Positions 35,041-45,217 of a stretch of 64,000 bases of DNA are shown here, in pieces (the stretch's first letter is position 1; every line of letters starts with the position of its first letter). This DNA comes from JBMNFI01 sp050949225. GTDB taxonomy: Bacteria; Bacillota; Dehalobacteriia; UBA4068. Below the pieces are notes generated by a model. The model ran no database searches. It had not been told where the DNA came from and saw only the letters and a program-made list of their open reading frames with translations. A program made the position numbers and the translations under genes. The stretch lies in assembly GCA_050949225.1 (NCBI GenBank), contig JBMNFI010000002.1, forward strand, positions 248,001-312,000. Direction: 5' to 3'.

Positions 35041-35555
35041 TGTTGTGGGAATTATTTACAACTTTTGTTCTCATCGGTTTTTTTAGTTTTGGCGGTGGCT
35101 TAGGAATGTTGCCATTGATTCAAGATGCGGTTGTTTATAAACAGGCTTGGATTTCCGCCAGTGAATTTGCTAATATTGTGGCACTTTCTGAAATGACTCC
35201 GGGTCCTTTGGCGGTAAATAGTGCTACTTACATTGGTTTTAAGGTATTTGGCATTACCGGATCCTTAGTCGCTATGCTTGGTTTGGTACTTCCTCCTTTG
35301 GTTATTATCATTTTTTTATCTAATGTATTATTAAAGAATCAGGAAAGCACGATTGTCAAGGGTGTATTAAGTGGGCTGCGTCCGGTCATGCTGGGTTTGA
35401 TCGCTTATTCAGGATGGATTTTAATGGCAGAGGGTGTAGGATCCTTAATTGATGTGCTTTTTTGTGCAGGGGCGGCTTGTCTGATTTTGTTTTCTAAAAT
35501 CCATCCGGCTTTGGTAATTGTAATTTTTGGTGCATTAGGATTAGTTTTGATGTAA
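35037..35555 (+). CDS. Chromate transporter, second short CHR subunit
   Basis: 172 residues, one CHR domain with six predicted helices: SFGGGLGMLPLIQDAVVYKQ, LSEMTPGPLAVNSATYIGFK and a hydrophobic C-terminus. The start codon overlaps the stop of the preceding paralogue (ATGA), implying coupled translation and a two-subunit carrier. Six bases after its stop the tRNA-Ala promoter begins. Confidence 0.88.
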   Translation: MMLWELFTTFVLIGFFSFGGGLGMLPLIQDAVVYKQAWISASEFANIVALSEMTPGPLAVNSATYIGFKVFGITGSLVAMLGLVLPPLVIIIFLSNVLLKNQESTIVKGVLSGLRPVMLGLIAYSGWILMAEGVGSLIDVLFCAGAACLILFSKIHPALVIVIFGALGLVLM

Positions 35556-35560
35556 AAATA

Positions 35561-35589
35561 TTGACAAGAGTGACTGCAGATGATAATAT
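35561..35589 (+). promoter_or_regulatory. Promoter of tRNA-Ala
   Basis: TTGACA (35561-35566), 17-base spacer, TAATAT (35584-35589; GATAAT with 16 bases is an alternative), 22 bases before the tRNA. Confidence 0.7.
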
Positions 35590-35611
35590 AGAGTCGTTAA
35601 AAAAATATAAT

Positions 35612-35687
<76 letters not shown>

Positions 35688-35690
35688 CTG

Positions 35691-35720
35691 AAGGACTTGC
35701 GGGCTTACCGCAAGTCCTTT
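35691..35720 (+). terminator. Terminator after tRNA-Ala
   Basis: A 12-bp stem AAGGACTTGCGG / CCGCAAGTCCTT with loop GCTTA, ending in TTT. Confidence 0.75.
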
Positions 35721-35724
35721 GACA

Positions 35725-35799
35725 TTTTTCTACATCGGATATGTAATTGCTCCTTATGAAGAACGAGCAAAAAGAATTCTGTTCACCAACGGCTACTAA
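35725..35799 (+). pseudogene. Possible 3' remnant of a lost gene
   Basis: An open frame reading FFYIGYVIAPYEERAKRI... and ending NGY-stop directly after the tRNA terminator looks like a protein C-terminus with no gene body in front of it. It could be what an insertion or deletion left behind. I recognise no family. The remaining 35800-35927 is AT-rich and by repeat orientation would be the CRISPR leader side. Confidence 0.25.
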
Positions 35800-35927
35800 T
35801 TAATATAAATAGACAGAATATTTACCGTTAGCCGATAGGCTGGCAGTTTTTTTATGAGAAGCTTGCCGGAATATTAATTCCAAGACTAAACTGGTCGAGG
35901 TCAATATTAAAATCGACAGATTAGACA

Positions 35928-36444
35928 GTGTTCCCCGCATAGGCGGGGGTGATCCCTGATAAAAACAAGGTTTTATTGCCTTCAACGGGTGTTCCCCGCA
36001 TAGGCGGGGGTGATCCATCTTTTCTGGCATAAACACGCAGCCCGGGACGGTGTGTTCCCCGCATAGGCGGGGGTGATCCTGTTTCTAAATCGGAAACAGT
36101 TCAAAAAAAGCGTGTTCCCCGCATAGGCGGGGGTGATCCCGAATTGCTGCACAGGGTGGTTTCTTGCCAATAGTGTTCCCCGCATAGGCGGGGGTGATCC
36201 CGAATTGCTGCACAGGGTGGTTTCTTGCCAATAGTGTTCCCCGCATAGGCGGGGGTGATCCTGGATAGGGCAAAATTAGCCGAGATTTTGAAATGTGTTC
36301 CCCGCATAGGCGGGGGTGATCCTGGCATGAATGTTTAATTGGTTTTAGCCATGGAGTGTTCCCCGCATAGGCGGGGGTGATCCTTGCCCGTGTCCGCCCA
36401 GTCTTGCGCTAGCTCGGTGTTCCCCGCATAGGCGGGGGTGATCC
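35928..36444 (+). CRISPR. Type I-E-like CRISPR array, 9 repeats and 8 spacers, no cas genes nearby
   Basis: Nine identical 28-bp repeats, starting GTGTTCCCCGCATAGG and ending CGGGGGTGATCC, begin at 35928, 35989, 36052, 36112, 36173, 36234, 36295, 36356 and 36417. Spacers are mostly 33 bases; the second is 35 and the third 32. Spacers 4 (36140-36172) and 5 (36201-36233) are identical, so one unit was duplicated. The GTTCCCCGC...GCGGGG hairpin repeat is of the I-E kind. By analogy with E. coli the leader lies to the left. No cas gene is in the window, so the array is orphaned here or served in trans. Repeat translations (ITPAYAGNT-type) on the minus strand are not genes. Confidence 0.95.
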
Positions 36445-36689
36445 TCTTGTTTTTGGAGTACGGAAATGATATAATTATATTTTTCGCATAAGCAATTCTA
36501 CTTTTCCTTTTCGGGCAATTTTATACTGAAAAATAAAAATAATCTTTAACAAAATATATTTTTCAAGGTCCATAGAAAAAACAGGAAAAAGTATTAGATA
36601 AGTTTATATTGAGGCTAAATTATTACATAAGGAAAAAACAAGAGAAGGTTTGCCAATCCATGCAGTATTTTGTTTTCTGTTTTAAGGAT

Positions 36690-38338
36690 GCTTAGATCAG
36701 CTATTTTTATCTTGCCACAGGGTCGGGCAAAACAATGACCAGCTTTAAATCTGCTCAGCTTATTGCAGACTCGAAGGATTCAGATAAGGTTGTCTTTTTG
36801 ATGGATAGAATCGAGCTGGGCACTCAGCCTTTGTGAGAGTGTCGAGCTTTTGCAGAAGATAATGAAGAGGTGCAAACGACAGAAAACACTTATGCGCTCA
36901 TTGCAAAGTTAAAAAGAAAAAATCCTGCCGATACGCTCATTGTCACATCAATTCAAAAGATGAGTAACATTAAAGATGAAGAAGGTGGCTTAAATGTTGC
37001 TGATATCGATAAAATTAACACAAAGCGTATTGTTTTTGTCGTGGATGAAGCTCACCGCTCTACCTTTGGTGATATGCTGATTACGGTGAAACGCACTTTT
37101 CCCGATGCCGTATTTCTCGGTTTTACCGGTACGCCGATTCATGAAGAACACCAAAAAAGAAGAACACAACCGCCACAGTCTTTAGTAATGAGCTGCATAG
37201 ATATAGTATCTCTGATGGTATTCGTGATAAGAATGTATTGGGCTTTGATTCTCAATGGGTGAATACTCTTTATCTGGATAAAATGCTTAAATATGAGAAC
37301 ATTATTCAAGCATTTTCCCGTACCAACCGTTTATTTGGACCGGAAAAGCCTTTTGGCACAATTCGATATTACAGATATCCTTATACAATGAAAAGAAACA
37401 TTGATAATGCGGTTGCTCTTTACTCAGGCGATAAGCCTCTGGGGTTGTTTGCAGAGCATTTGGCTCATAATTTGGAAAAGATGAACCAAGTATTCTTGGA
37501 CATTACTTATTTGTTTACCACTGCCGGCATCGTAAATTTTTCGCGCCTACCGGATGATTTGATGGAACGTGCCTAATTTGCAAAACTGTTTAGTAAGTTG
37601 AACGATTATCTTGAAGCTGCAAAAATTCAAGGATTTATATGGGATCAGCGGGTTTATCATTTTAAGAAGCCCAAAAAAGTCATTGAGATGGGCTTTGATG
37701 AAGCTGATTATTTGGTTTTAGCTTTGCGATATAAGGAGTTATACTCGAAAAATGATAATAGTAACGACAAAGATAATCCTTTTGATATTGATAGTTATCT
37801 GATCACTATTGATACAGATAGAATTGATGCGGCTTATATGAACGCATACTTTAATGAATATCTTAAAGATTTACGCCAGACGGATGTTGATTATGAGCAG
37901 CTTCAAGAAACAGTAGATAAATTGCATAAATCTTTCGCTACACTGACGCAAGGAGAACAAAAATATGCAAATATTTTTATTCATGATGTGCAAAGAGGGA
38001 GCGCTGAAATTGATGATAGTAAATCTTTTAGGGATAATATTACCGAATATCAGTTTCGCGCCAAAAATGAGCAGATTAGGCAATTATACAATGCTCTTGG
38101 GGTTGAATTAAAAAGTTGGAAAATCTCAAGAATTCCGGTGTTTCAGAAGTGAATATTAACGAATATGGTAAATTCGACAATTTGAAAAAAAACGGTGGAT
38201 AGGGACAAAGCGAAAGTTTATTTTGAAAATTTAGAAGGTGAGAGCATACCTGCGTTTCATCTTAGCATCAAAATTGATAAACTGCTTAAAGATTTTATCT
38301 TAAGCGGTGGTTTTGATATTAATGAACAGATGAAATAA
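36690..38338 (+). pseudogene. Decayed type I restriction enzyme R subunit (HsdR)
   Basis: Fragments of one HsdR protein in order: Walker A LATGSGKTMTSFKSAQ, FLMDRIELGTQPL, DEAH box VVDEAHRSTFGDM, FLGFTGTPI, WVNTLYLDKMLKYENIIQ with motif VI AFSRTNR, and the C-terminal KVYFENLEGESIPAFHL...LKDFILSGGFDI. The N-terminal nuclease domain is missing. In-frame stops at 36834-36836 and 37574-37576 look like CGA/CAA to stop changes. Frameshifts occur near 37155 and around 38140-38190, and the segment between GFDS and QWVNTLY has lost well over 100 residues. Not functional. No intact hsdM or hsdS is in the window. The flanking 36445-36689 holds no gene I can see. Confidence 0.88.
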
Positions 38339-38389
38339 CTTACGCTGATGAAGGTTGATAAGGTGGTCGAGGGTATGGGAAAATGAACC

Positions 38390-38925
38390 GATTTGGGTTT
38401 GTTCTTAAATATCAGAAACTAAAAAACTTTTATTAAGAAAAGCATTCGCTACTAAATCTGTCATTATTGTAGACGATTTTGTAGATTGTAAAAGAACATC
38501 TTTTATTAGCCGCTCATTGTTAAATACATATTGCCAAAACTATAAATCATCTTCCATTTTAGGTTTGAAAACCACGAAAACAGGTGATACAGTAGAATAT
38601 ATTGAAGCCTTCACGAATGGTTTTTTTGCAGAACGACTCACAAGGGAATTAACAAGGACAATTATCAAGCCCTGCTGGTGGCAAATAAGTATCAAACGGG
38701 ATTTGATCAACTGAAACCATGTGTTAAGTATGTTTTGAAAAGCTGAAAGGTCTTTTTGCCATACAGACCCTGTCTTACTTGAATCGTATCTTTCTGCCGT
38801 TCGAAAAGCTTACAGAATAACACCATCAATGATTTTGATTTCTCATATTTTGAAAATATTAACGATGCGTTCATCGAAGGACTTTCGCATAAGAAAGACC
38901 CTTTTATCGTTTTTGGGCGACGATG
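38390..38925 (+). pseudogene. Second helicase/HsdR-like remnant
   Basis: Pieces in shifting frames resemble the C-terminal helicase lobe of another restriction-type helicase: TVEYIEAFTNGFFAERL, then NYQALLVANKYQTGFDQ, then LKGLFAIQTLSYLNRIF (motif VI) and FDFSYFENINDAF. Several stops and frameshifts separate them, and no start or N-terminal half is present. It lies between the first HsdR wreck and mcrB, adding to the picture of a decaying island. Confidence 0.65.
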
Positions 38926-38965
38926 AAAGATATAAGAGCCCGCGTAATACATAAGGAGTGATACC

Positions 38966-41354
38966 ATGTTTGATAAAATTCGTTTGCAAGATGCCCTTGT
39001 GAAGTACAAGCAGAACTTTGTTTCAAGCCAATGGAGAAAGGGGAAATATAAGTGGGAAGCCGTCAAGTTTTTTCAGGATAATTGGGATGTGAATGCGGTA
39101 GACTTTGCTTCCATGTTAACCCAATCCCTAGCAAAGACCTCTAATCTGCTGGCGTCTATGAACAATTTCCCCGCCAAGATGATACAAGACTTTGCAAAAA
39201 CGTCACCTGAAGAAGTACAGGCGATGTTTATTTCTTTGTTCGATGAGAGTAAAGATGTTTTTTTCAGAATTACAGGTTTTAAAGACGAGTCGTCTATACT
39301 GTTTGATAAGTATGGAAATGGAGAAGAACAGCATTATCAGGATGAAAATGCTGTCAGCACCTATTTGTGGCTTCGCTATCCCGATAAATACTACATCTAC
39401 AAATATGATGAGATAAAAGCTGTTGCAGAGGCACTCGGTAGCGACTACCAATTCAAAAAGGGTGCTTACATAGATAACCTGCGCAATTTTTATAATTTTT
39501 ACGATGAATTGTGTACGGAAATTAAGCAAGATGAGAAACTTATAGGTCTGCTCAAATCTCAGCTGACAGAGAATTGCTATCCGGACCCGGAATACCGAAC
39601 ACTTACGAATGATGTTGGTTTTTATATCAGCCGTTATTATTCGCAGAAAGAATCTTCGACCACTGGCGAATGGTTCCCGGCTGATTATTCGCCAAACATT
39701 TCTGTCGCAGAGTGGGTAGATCTTCTTAATGATCCCGATGTGTTTACGACCGGAGGCCTTGAAATCATGAGGCGCATGCAGGACCATGGAGGGTAAGCTA
39801 CTTGCACTCAGCTTGCCACCAAATACGGCGAAAATGCGAACCATTATAACGGCGGTTCGCAAGCTTTGGCGCGTCGCATTGCTAAAAAAACCGGCTGCCC
39901 TGTAATGACCAGGGATAAAGACGGTTCTCGCTGGTGGCCTATTTTGTATGTGGGGCGTAATGCAGGTAAGGATGACTTAGGCAGCTATACATGGAAATTA
40001 CGTGATGAATTAGCAGAGGCACTGGATAAAACTGACCTCAGTCAGGTTGAACTCTATGCAGCTTCGACTCTCGGCGAAGAAGATCGCGGCTATTGGTGGT
40101 TGAATGCAAACCCTGAAATCTGGAGCTTCTCAGATATCTCTGTTGGTGATGTGCAGTCTTATACTCTCTACAATGATAACGGGAACAAGCGTCGCATTTT
40201 CCAGAACTTCCTGGACGCTAAAGCCGGGGATATGATAATTTGTTATGAGTCAAATCCCGTTAAGCAGATTGTGGCGCTTGGCAAGGTCAGTGCAAAACAA
40301 GATGGTGAAAAAATCTATTTTGAAAAAACTGAAGGACTTTCCTCGCCGATTGATTATCAAACACTCAAAAGCTGTTCTGAACTGGAGAAAATGGAATATT
40401 TCAGCAATCAACAGGGTAGCTTGTTTAAATTAACAAAGGGTGAGTATGATTTCATTATTGATATGATTCGTGATAAAAAACCATTGGCTCAAGCAGAAAA
40501 GGCTGGGGAATATAACAAGTCGGATTTTCTCGATGAAGTATATATGACTGAAAGCCGCTATGAGATGCTGCTTTCTGTCCTAGAAAGGAAAAAAACATTA
40601 TTCTGCAGGGAGCACCCGGTGTTGGAAAAACCTTCGCTGCAAAGCGACTTGCTCATTCGATGATGGGAGAAAAGGACGAAAGCCGTATTGAATTTATCCA
40701 ATTTCATCAGAACTATTCCTATGAAGATTTCATGCTGGGCTATAAACCTAAGAACGATAGTTTTGTATTGCAACACGGTATTTTCTATCGCTTTTGCCAG
40801 AGGGCCGAAGATCAATCGGACAAGGACTTTTTTTTATTATTGACGAAATTAATCGTGGCAATATGAGTAAGATTTTTGGCGAACTACTTATGTTGATTGA
40901 ACAAGATTACAGGGGTATAAAGACCACACTTGCTTATAACGGTTTACCTTTTAGCGTTCCTGAGAATATATATATTATCGGCATGATGAATACTGCTGAT
41001 CGTAGCCTTGCGATGATTGATTATGCGCTTCGTCGTCGTTTTAGCTTTTTTGAAATTGAGCCGGGCTTTGATTCTGACGGATTTATTAAATACCAAAACA
41101 TGCTGGATAACGAGACTTTTAATGAACTTATAGTCAAGATCAAAGAACTCAATAAAGAAATTACACTTGATAAATCCTTGGGTAGAGGGTTTTGCATAGG
41201 ACACAGCTATTTTTGCGAGCAAAGCACCTGCTCAGAGGAATGGATGCACTCCATCGTTGAATATGATATTTTACCGATGCTGAATGAATACTGGTTTGAT
41301 GACAACGGAAAGCTACAACGCTGGGAGAACATTTTGCGTGGTGTATTCCAATGA
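38966..41354 (+). pseudogene. mcrB: McrB, 5-methylcytosine restriction GTPase subunit, disrupted
   Basis: The ATG follows AAGGAGTG. The first 276 codons are intact, then TAA (39794-39796) interrupts the frame where homologues have Glu (MQDHGG-stop-ATCTQLATKYG). Reading continues in the same frame through an EVE-like domain (YWWLNANPEIWSFSDIS) to a run of seven As (40589-40595), where one base is missing just before the P-loop LQGAPGVGKTFAAKRL. Another base is missing in the T run at 40828-40835, just before Walker B FFIIDEINRGNMSK. The C-terminus (NTADRSLAMIDYALRRRF) is intact and overlaps mcrC by ATGA. The AAA+ motor is therefore not made as one chain unless the homopolymer changes are sequencing errors. 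Confidence 0.85.
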
Positions 41355-42415
41355 TTAAAGACAAGAGCATTCTCATAAAAAATATATACTATATGCTATC
41401 CTATGCCTTCACAACATTAAATCAATCAGTATTTGAGGATGTGGAAAAAGAAGAATTTGAGAATATGCACAATCTCCTGGCTGCTATTCTGGCAAAGGGC
41501 ATAGGTCAGCAGTTAAAGCAAGGTTTGTACCGCAAATACTTGAACAAAAAAGAGGATATGGCGGTCATGCGGGGCAAAATTGAGATATCCGGGACGATTA
41601 AAAACAAGATGGCAAGACGGCAACTTCTTTCATGCGATTATGATGAACTGTCAGAGAACAATCTGCTCAATCAAATTTTGAAAACAACCGTGATGATTTT
41701 ACTTCACCATTCAAATGTCGATGCTGAGCAAAAGAATATGCTCAAGAAGGAAATGCTGTTTTTTTCAAATATAGATACCGTTGAGCCTGCGTCCATTAGG
41801 TGGACGGCCATCCGCTTTCGCCGAAATAATCAGACATATCGTATGCTCATTGGTGTTTGTCAGTTGATTCTGGAAGGAATGCTGTTGACAACAAAACAAG
41901 GTGAATATAGGCTGGAATCTTTTGTTAATGAGTGGTGGATGTGTCGTTTGTATGAGAAGTTTATCTTGGAATATTATATTAAATATTTTCCGGAGCTGAA
42001 AGTAAATGCATCACAGATAAGGTGGGCCCTGGATGACGGAATAGGTGCGATGCTTCCCATCATGCAGAGCGATATTACGCTTTCTTATGGGAAGGAAGTT
42101 CTTATTATTGATGCAAAGTATTATTCTCACACTACACAAAATTATTACGATGTACATAAAATGCATTCCGGCCACCTGTATCAGATCTTTACTTATGTGA
42201 AAAACAAAGATTCTGAGTTTGGAGATAAACTACATATAGTATCAGGAATGCTTTTGTATGCCAAAACGGATGAAATAATCCAGCCGGATAATACCTATCA
42301 AATGAGCGGAAATAAAATCAGTGTAGAAACGCTGGATTTGAATTTAGAATTTACAGAAATCGCTGCGCAACTTAATTATATCGTAAAGGAACACTTTGGA
42401 GTTAGTATAGCATAG
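41351..42415 (+). CDS. mcrC: McrC nuclease subunit
   Basis: 354 residues, intact. N-terminal McrC domain (ILIKNIYYMLSYAFTTLNQ ... KGIGQQLKQGLYRKYLNKKE) and a C-terminal PD-(D/E)xK nuclease core with MQSDITLSYGKEVLIIDAKY (Asp and DAK). McrC stimulates McrB GTPase activity and cuts DNA carrying modified cytosines. Its start overlaps the mcrB stop. With mcrB broken it probably has no motor partner and should be inactive, but it shows no lesion itself. Confidence 0.88.
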   Translation: MIKDKSILIKNIYYMLSYAFTTLNQSVFEDVEKEEFENMHNLLAAILAKGIGQQLKQGLYRKYLNKKEDMAVMRGKIEISGTIKNKMARRQLLSCDYDELSENNLLNQILKTTVMILLHHSNVDAEQKNMLKKEMLFFSNIDTVEPASIRWTAIRFRRNNQTYRMLIGVCQLILEGMLLTTKQGEYRLESFVNEWWMCRLYEKFILEYYIKYFPELKVNASQIRWALDDGIGAMLPIMQSDITLSYGKEVLIIDAKYYSHTTQNYYDVHKMHSGHLYQIFTYVKNKDSEFGDKLHIVSGMLLYAKTDEIIQPDNTYQMSGNKISVETLDLNLEFTEIAAQLNYIVKEHFGVSIA

Positions 42416-42440
42416 ACAGATCAAGGGAGGAGGTTATCCT

Positions 42441-44516
42441 ATGGCGACAAATAAAGAGATTCACGAATTTGCAATGCGCTGGCTTGAAACGTATCGTAAT
42501 TCGAACACAAAAGAACATGAAGTTGAAGAAGGCTTTGAGGATGAGTGCTTTGCTCTAGGTTTGGATATGGATGGCGGAAAGAAATTTGAGGCGGAATTTC
42601 CGGATAAAAATGCTTTAAACGACTATAAAGCGCTTGATAAAATCATTGAGCAGGTGCAGGACATTAATCTTCTTGGTTCCGCTATCTTTTCAAAATGGCG
42701 ATATATTACCCATTGGTCATTTGATGAGCAGCTGCTTTCAACAGAGAATAGAGAATGGTTCATTCTTGCCTTTGGTCATTTAGCGTCCTTAACTTCGGAG
42801 GATGGCGCTAATTCTTTTGTCTTTGAAGGACAGGTTCAAAAGATAAAGATTGTATCAAATAATATTGTCTACGGATCTTGCCCAAAACCTGATGAAGAAG
42901 TTGAACAGCGTCTTACTATCAATGCTAATGGTCGGGTATGGTTTTCCGGCTATAACTACAGCCGAGGTTTTGGGCAATATGAGCGCGGACGCACAAAAAA
43001 CTACTCAATCGGAAAAGAAGCCGCTACTCGTATTTTGAGTGCGATCGATACGTATTTCAGCAATGAGGATGATACTGTTTTCATAACCGATATTGGGATC
43101 TGGGAAATGACCATCACAAATACAGAGGGCAAATCGTATCAATTCAAAGGCTCGCTATGTTGTGATTTTAATGTTGACGGTGTTGATCTGTCTGATCTAA
43201 TCCGAGATACACTTGGAATACCGGGATTATTCGTCTTTGATGGGAACTATAAACCGGATGTAGTGGACAAAATCACTATAAACTATCATAGAGTTACGCA
43301 GATCAAGCCTTCGATGTCTATCAGTGATACGGCAGAAGACTGCGATTGGGATTATTCGGAGCAACTTGTAATCGACAGGGAAACCGCAACCCTTGAACAT
43401 ATTCAATGTATTGGTGCTGGGGGCATCATCACCCGGAAGTATTATATACAGGAAGATGTTGTAGATTTATTAAACGACCTCGATGCAGATTCTCTGTTTG
43501 ATCATATAGATGGAAATGGCCCGGACGTTATAACAGATCCGCTCGAAACAAAGGATTATAAAATAATAGTGGACTTCAAAAAACGACCGCAACTTATTAT
43601 AAAGGGTACCTATGATAAGAATGGATTGCCAAGCGATTTTCCAAAATTTGCAGAAGATCTTTTGGATTTTATGCTGTTTTACGGCATGGGTGAAATCCTT
43701 GACCCACTTGTGTATATGAAGGCAAAGCGTAAAACTAGTGATTATATCTTTTGCAGTGTAGAGTTTAGTGAGGGCGGTAAAAGCTATTATTATACCACCA
43801 AGGACGATACGCTTAAAGTCGGAGATGATGTTTTCGTCCCCGTTGGAAATGACGGGCACACGGCTATCGCTGAAATTGTCAATATTGAGTGTTTTCCAGA
43901 AGACAAAGTTCCGTTCCCACTTGATAAAGTAAAAAGTATAATAAGAAGATGCACTGATGACGAATTGAATCCACCGATCCTTCAAGATGAACCTTCCGAT
44001 AAAGCAGAGATTTTCTGTCCACTTTATGAAGGTAGCATCAGTCAATACGACTGTGATGAAATATCTCGTGGTGTAAAACATGGCTGTATGTCGAACGATG
44101 GATTATCGAAACTGATGGACATTGAGCTAATAAAAAAGAAACGCGAGGTCTGCCTCGCTTGTAAAAGGGCTAAAAAAGCAGTTGGGAAACTGACATATAG
44201 CGATAACTGGATTAGGCAGGGGTATAGCTGCGGTCAACGTTTTCAAGTATCTGATATCGTTGATTATCGGATATGGTCTAATAAAACAGGAGCGATAATC
44301 GGTGTTACCGTTGACTTTGAAACTGCCAATGATTTTCACTATGATCTGCTTGCCACAGATTGGAACAGATTTCTATCAGAGGTCTTATGTATTGATGACA
44401 TGTTAACAGTTACCAAGGCATTTCAAAGTTTCTTTAGGACAAAAACAAATTTGTTTGCGTTTGAAGAGGCGCTAAATGAGCACGGTATCAATTATAAAAA
44501 AACCGCATTCTATTAA
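42441..44516 (+). CDS. Unknown 691-residue protein of the McrBC island
   Basis: GGGAGGAGG precedes the ATG, 25 bases after mcrC, so it belongs to the same transcription unit. No signal peptide or membrane helix. Residues about 1-370 are unassigned (KWRYITHWSFDEQLLSTENR, FITDIGIWEMTITNTEGKSY). Around 430-510 a beta-rich module reads VEFSEGGKSYYYTTKDDTLK, VGDDVFVPVGNDGHTAIAEI and PFPLDKVKSIIRRC. A cysteine-rich stretch follows (IFCPLYEGSISQYDCDEISR, HGCMSND, VCLACKRAKKA) that could bind zinc. The frame is intact although every other large gene of the island except mcrC is broken. I do not recognise the protein; an accessory defence or sensor role is inferred from position only. Confidence 0.7.
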   Translation: MATNKEIHEFAMRWLETYRNSNTKEHEVEEGFEDECFALGLDMDGGKKFEAEFPDKNALNDYKALDKIIEQVQDINLLGSAIFSKWRYITHWSFDEQLLSTENREWFILAFGHLASLTSEDGANSFVFEGQVQKIKIVSNNIVYGSCPKPDEEVEQRLTINANGRVWFSGYNYSRGFGQYERGRTKNYSIGKEAATRILSAIDTYFSNEDDTVFITDIGIWEMTITNTEGKSYQFKGSLCCDFNVDGVDLSDLIRDTLGIPGLFVFDGNYKPDVVDKITINYHRVTQIKPSMSISDTAEDCDWDYSEQLVIDRETATLEHIQCIGAGGIITRKYYIQEDVVDLLNDLDADSLFDHIDGNGPDVITDPLETKDYKIIVDFKKRPQLIIKGTYDKNGLPSDFPKFAEDLLDFMLFYGMGEILDPLVYMKAKRKTSDYIFCSVEFSEGGKSYYYTTKDDTLKVGDDVFVPVGNDGHTAIAEIVNIECFPEDKVPFPLDKVKSIIRRCTDDELNPPILQDEPSDKAEIFCPLYEGSISQYDCDEISRGVKHGCMSNDGLSKLMDIELIKKKREVCLACKRAKKAVGKLTYSDNWIRQGYSCGQRFQVSDIVDYRIWSNKTGAIIGVTVDFETANDFHYDLLATDWNRFLSEVLCIDDMLTVTKAFQSFFRTKTNLFAFEEALNEHGINYKKTAFY

Positions 44517-45217
44517 AAGCGTGTATCGACTTACTCCCTTGAACGGAATTCCCTGATAAAACCCAAAATTGATCTATTTGCTCGGACGGACAAAACGAAA
44601 AATATATATCGGACATCAAGCGGGGGCTCTTGTTTTGGCTTGTGAGAGTAGTATAACGATTATACCAGCTTTACGCTAATCTCAGCAGTTTTCTTCGAGA
44701 TGATTTGAACCTCTTGTTTTTTGGTATAAACGCAAAAAAGGCGACAGGTTTTGCTATTAAGTTTTTGTCTATTATAGTGCGTTTGAAAAGACTTTTTATG
44801 AGTTGGGCTGAAAAGCAGTTAAAATTGGGGGAGGCTAAAATAGAGCCCGAAAAAAGAAGAGATTAGATAAAAAAAGGGTCCATAGCTGTCCTCTCTTTCA
44901 TGCAAGCCGGTCCGCATTTTTTAATGACCGGAACCAAATGCTAGCAGAAATATCTTGCATCGAGTAACCGCCTTTTGGTGGTCATCTTCATAAAATGATG
45001 TTATTGGAGGCGGGAACTGCAACCAGATTATTCCAACTAACAAAAGCCTTGGTTAGTAAGAACGAATTTTACATGCATCAGGCTAATGATAATTTGCAGC
45101 AGTAAAACGAGTATCCGGTACAATAAATGTCCAATTACTCACTACATGTAAGTAATCGGACATTTGTATAAGGATCACCATGATTAGAGCCATGTCTACG
45201 GATATGAAAAACAACTG
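44517..45217. other. Gene-free right margin of the island
   Basis: About 700 bases without a convincing gene. A short frame at 44798-44866 (MSWAEKQLKLGEAKIEPEKR...) has no ribosome binding site and may be a remnant. A hairpin with a 14-bp stem and one mismatch (45125-45138 with 45152-45165, AAATGTCC...GGACATTT) lies near the end, possibly a terminator without a clean U-run. No insertion sequence or attachment repeat is visible. Confidence 0.4.

Noticed and set aside
35800..36328. Minus-strand ORFs across the CRISPR array (repeating ITPAYAGNT / HPRLCGEH peptides)
   Set aside because: They are translations of the CRISPR repeats, a common false gene call.
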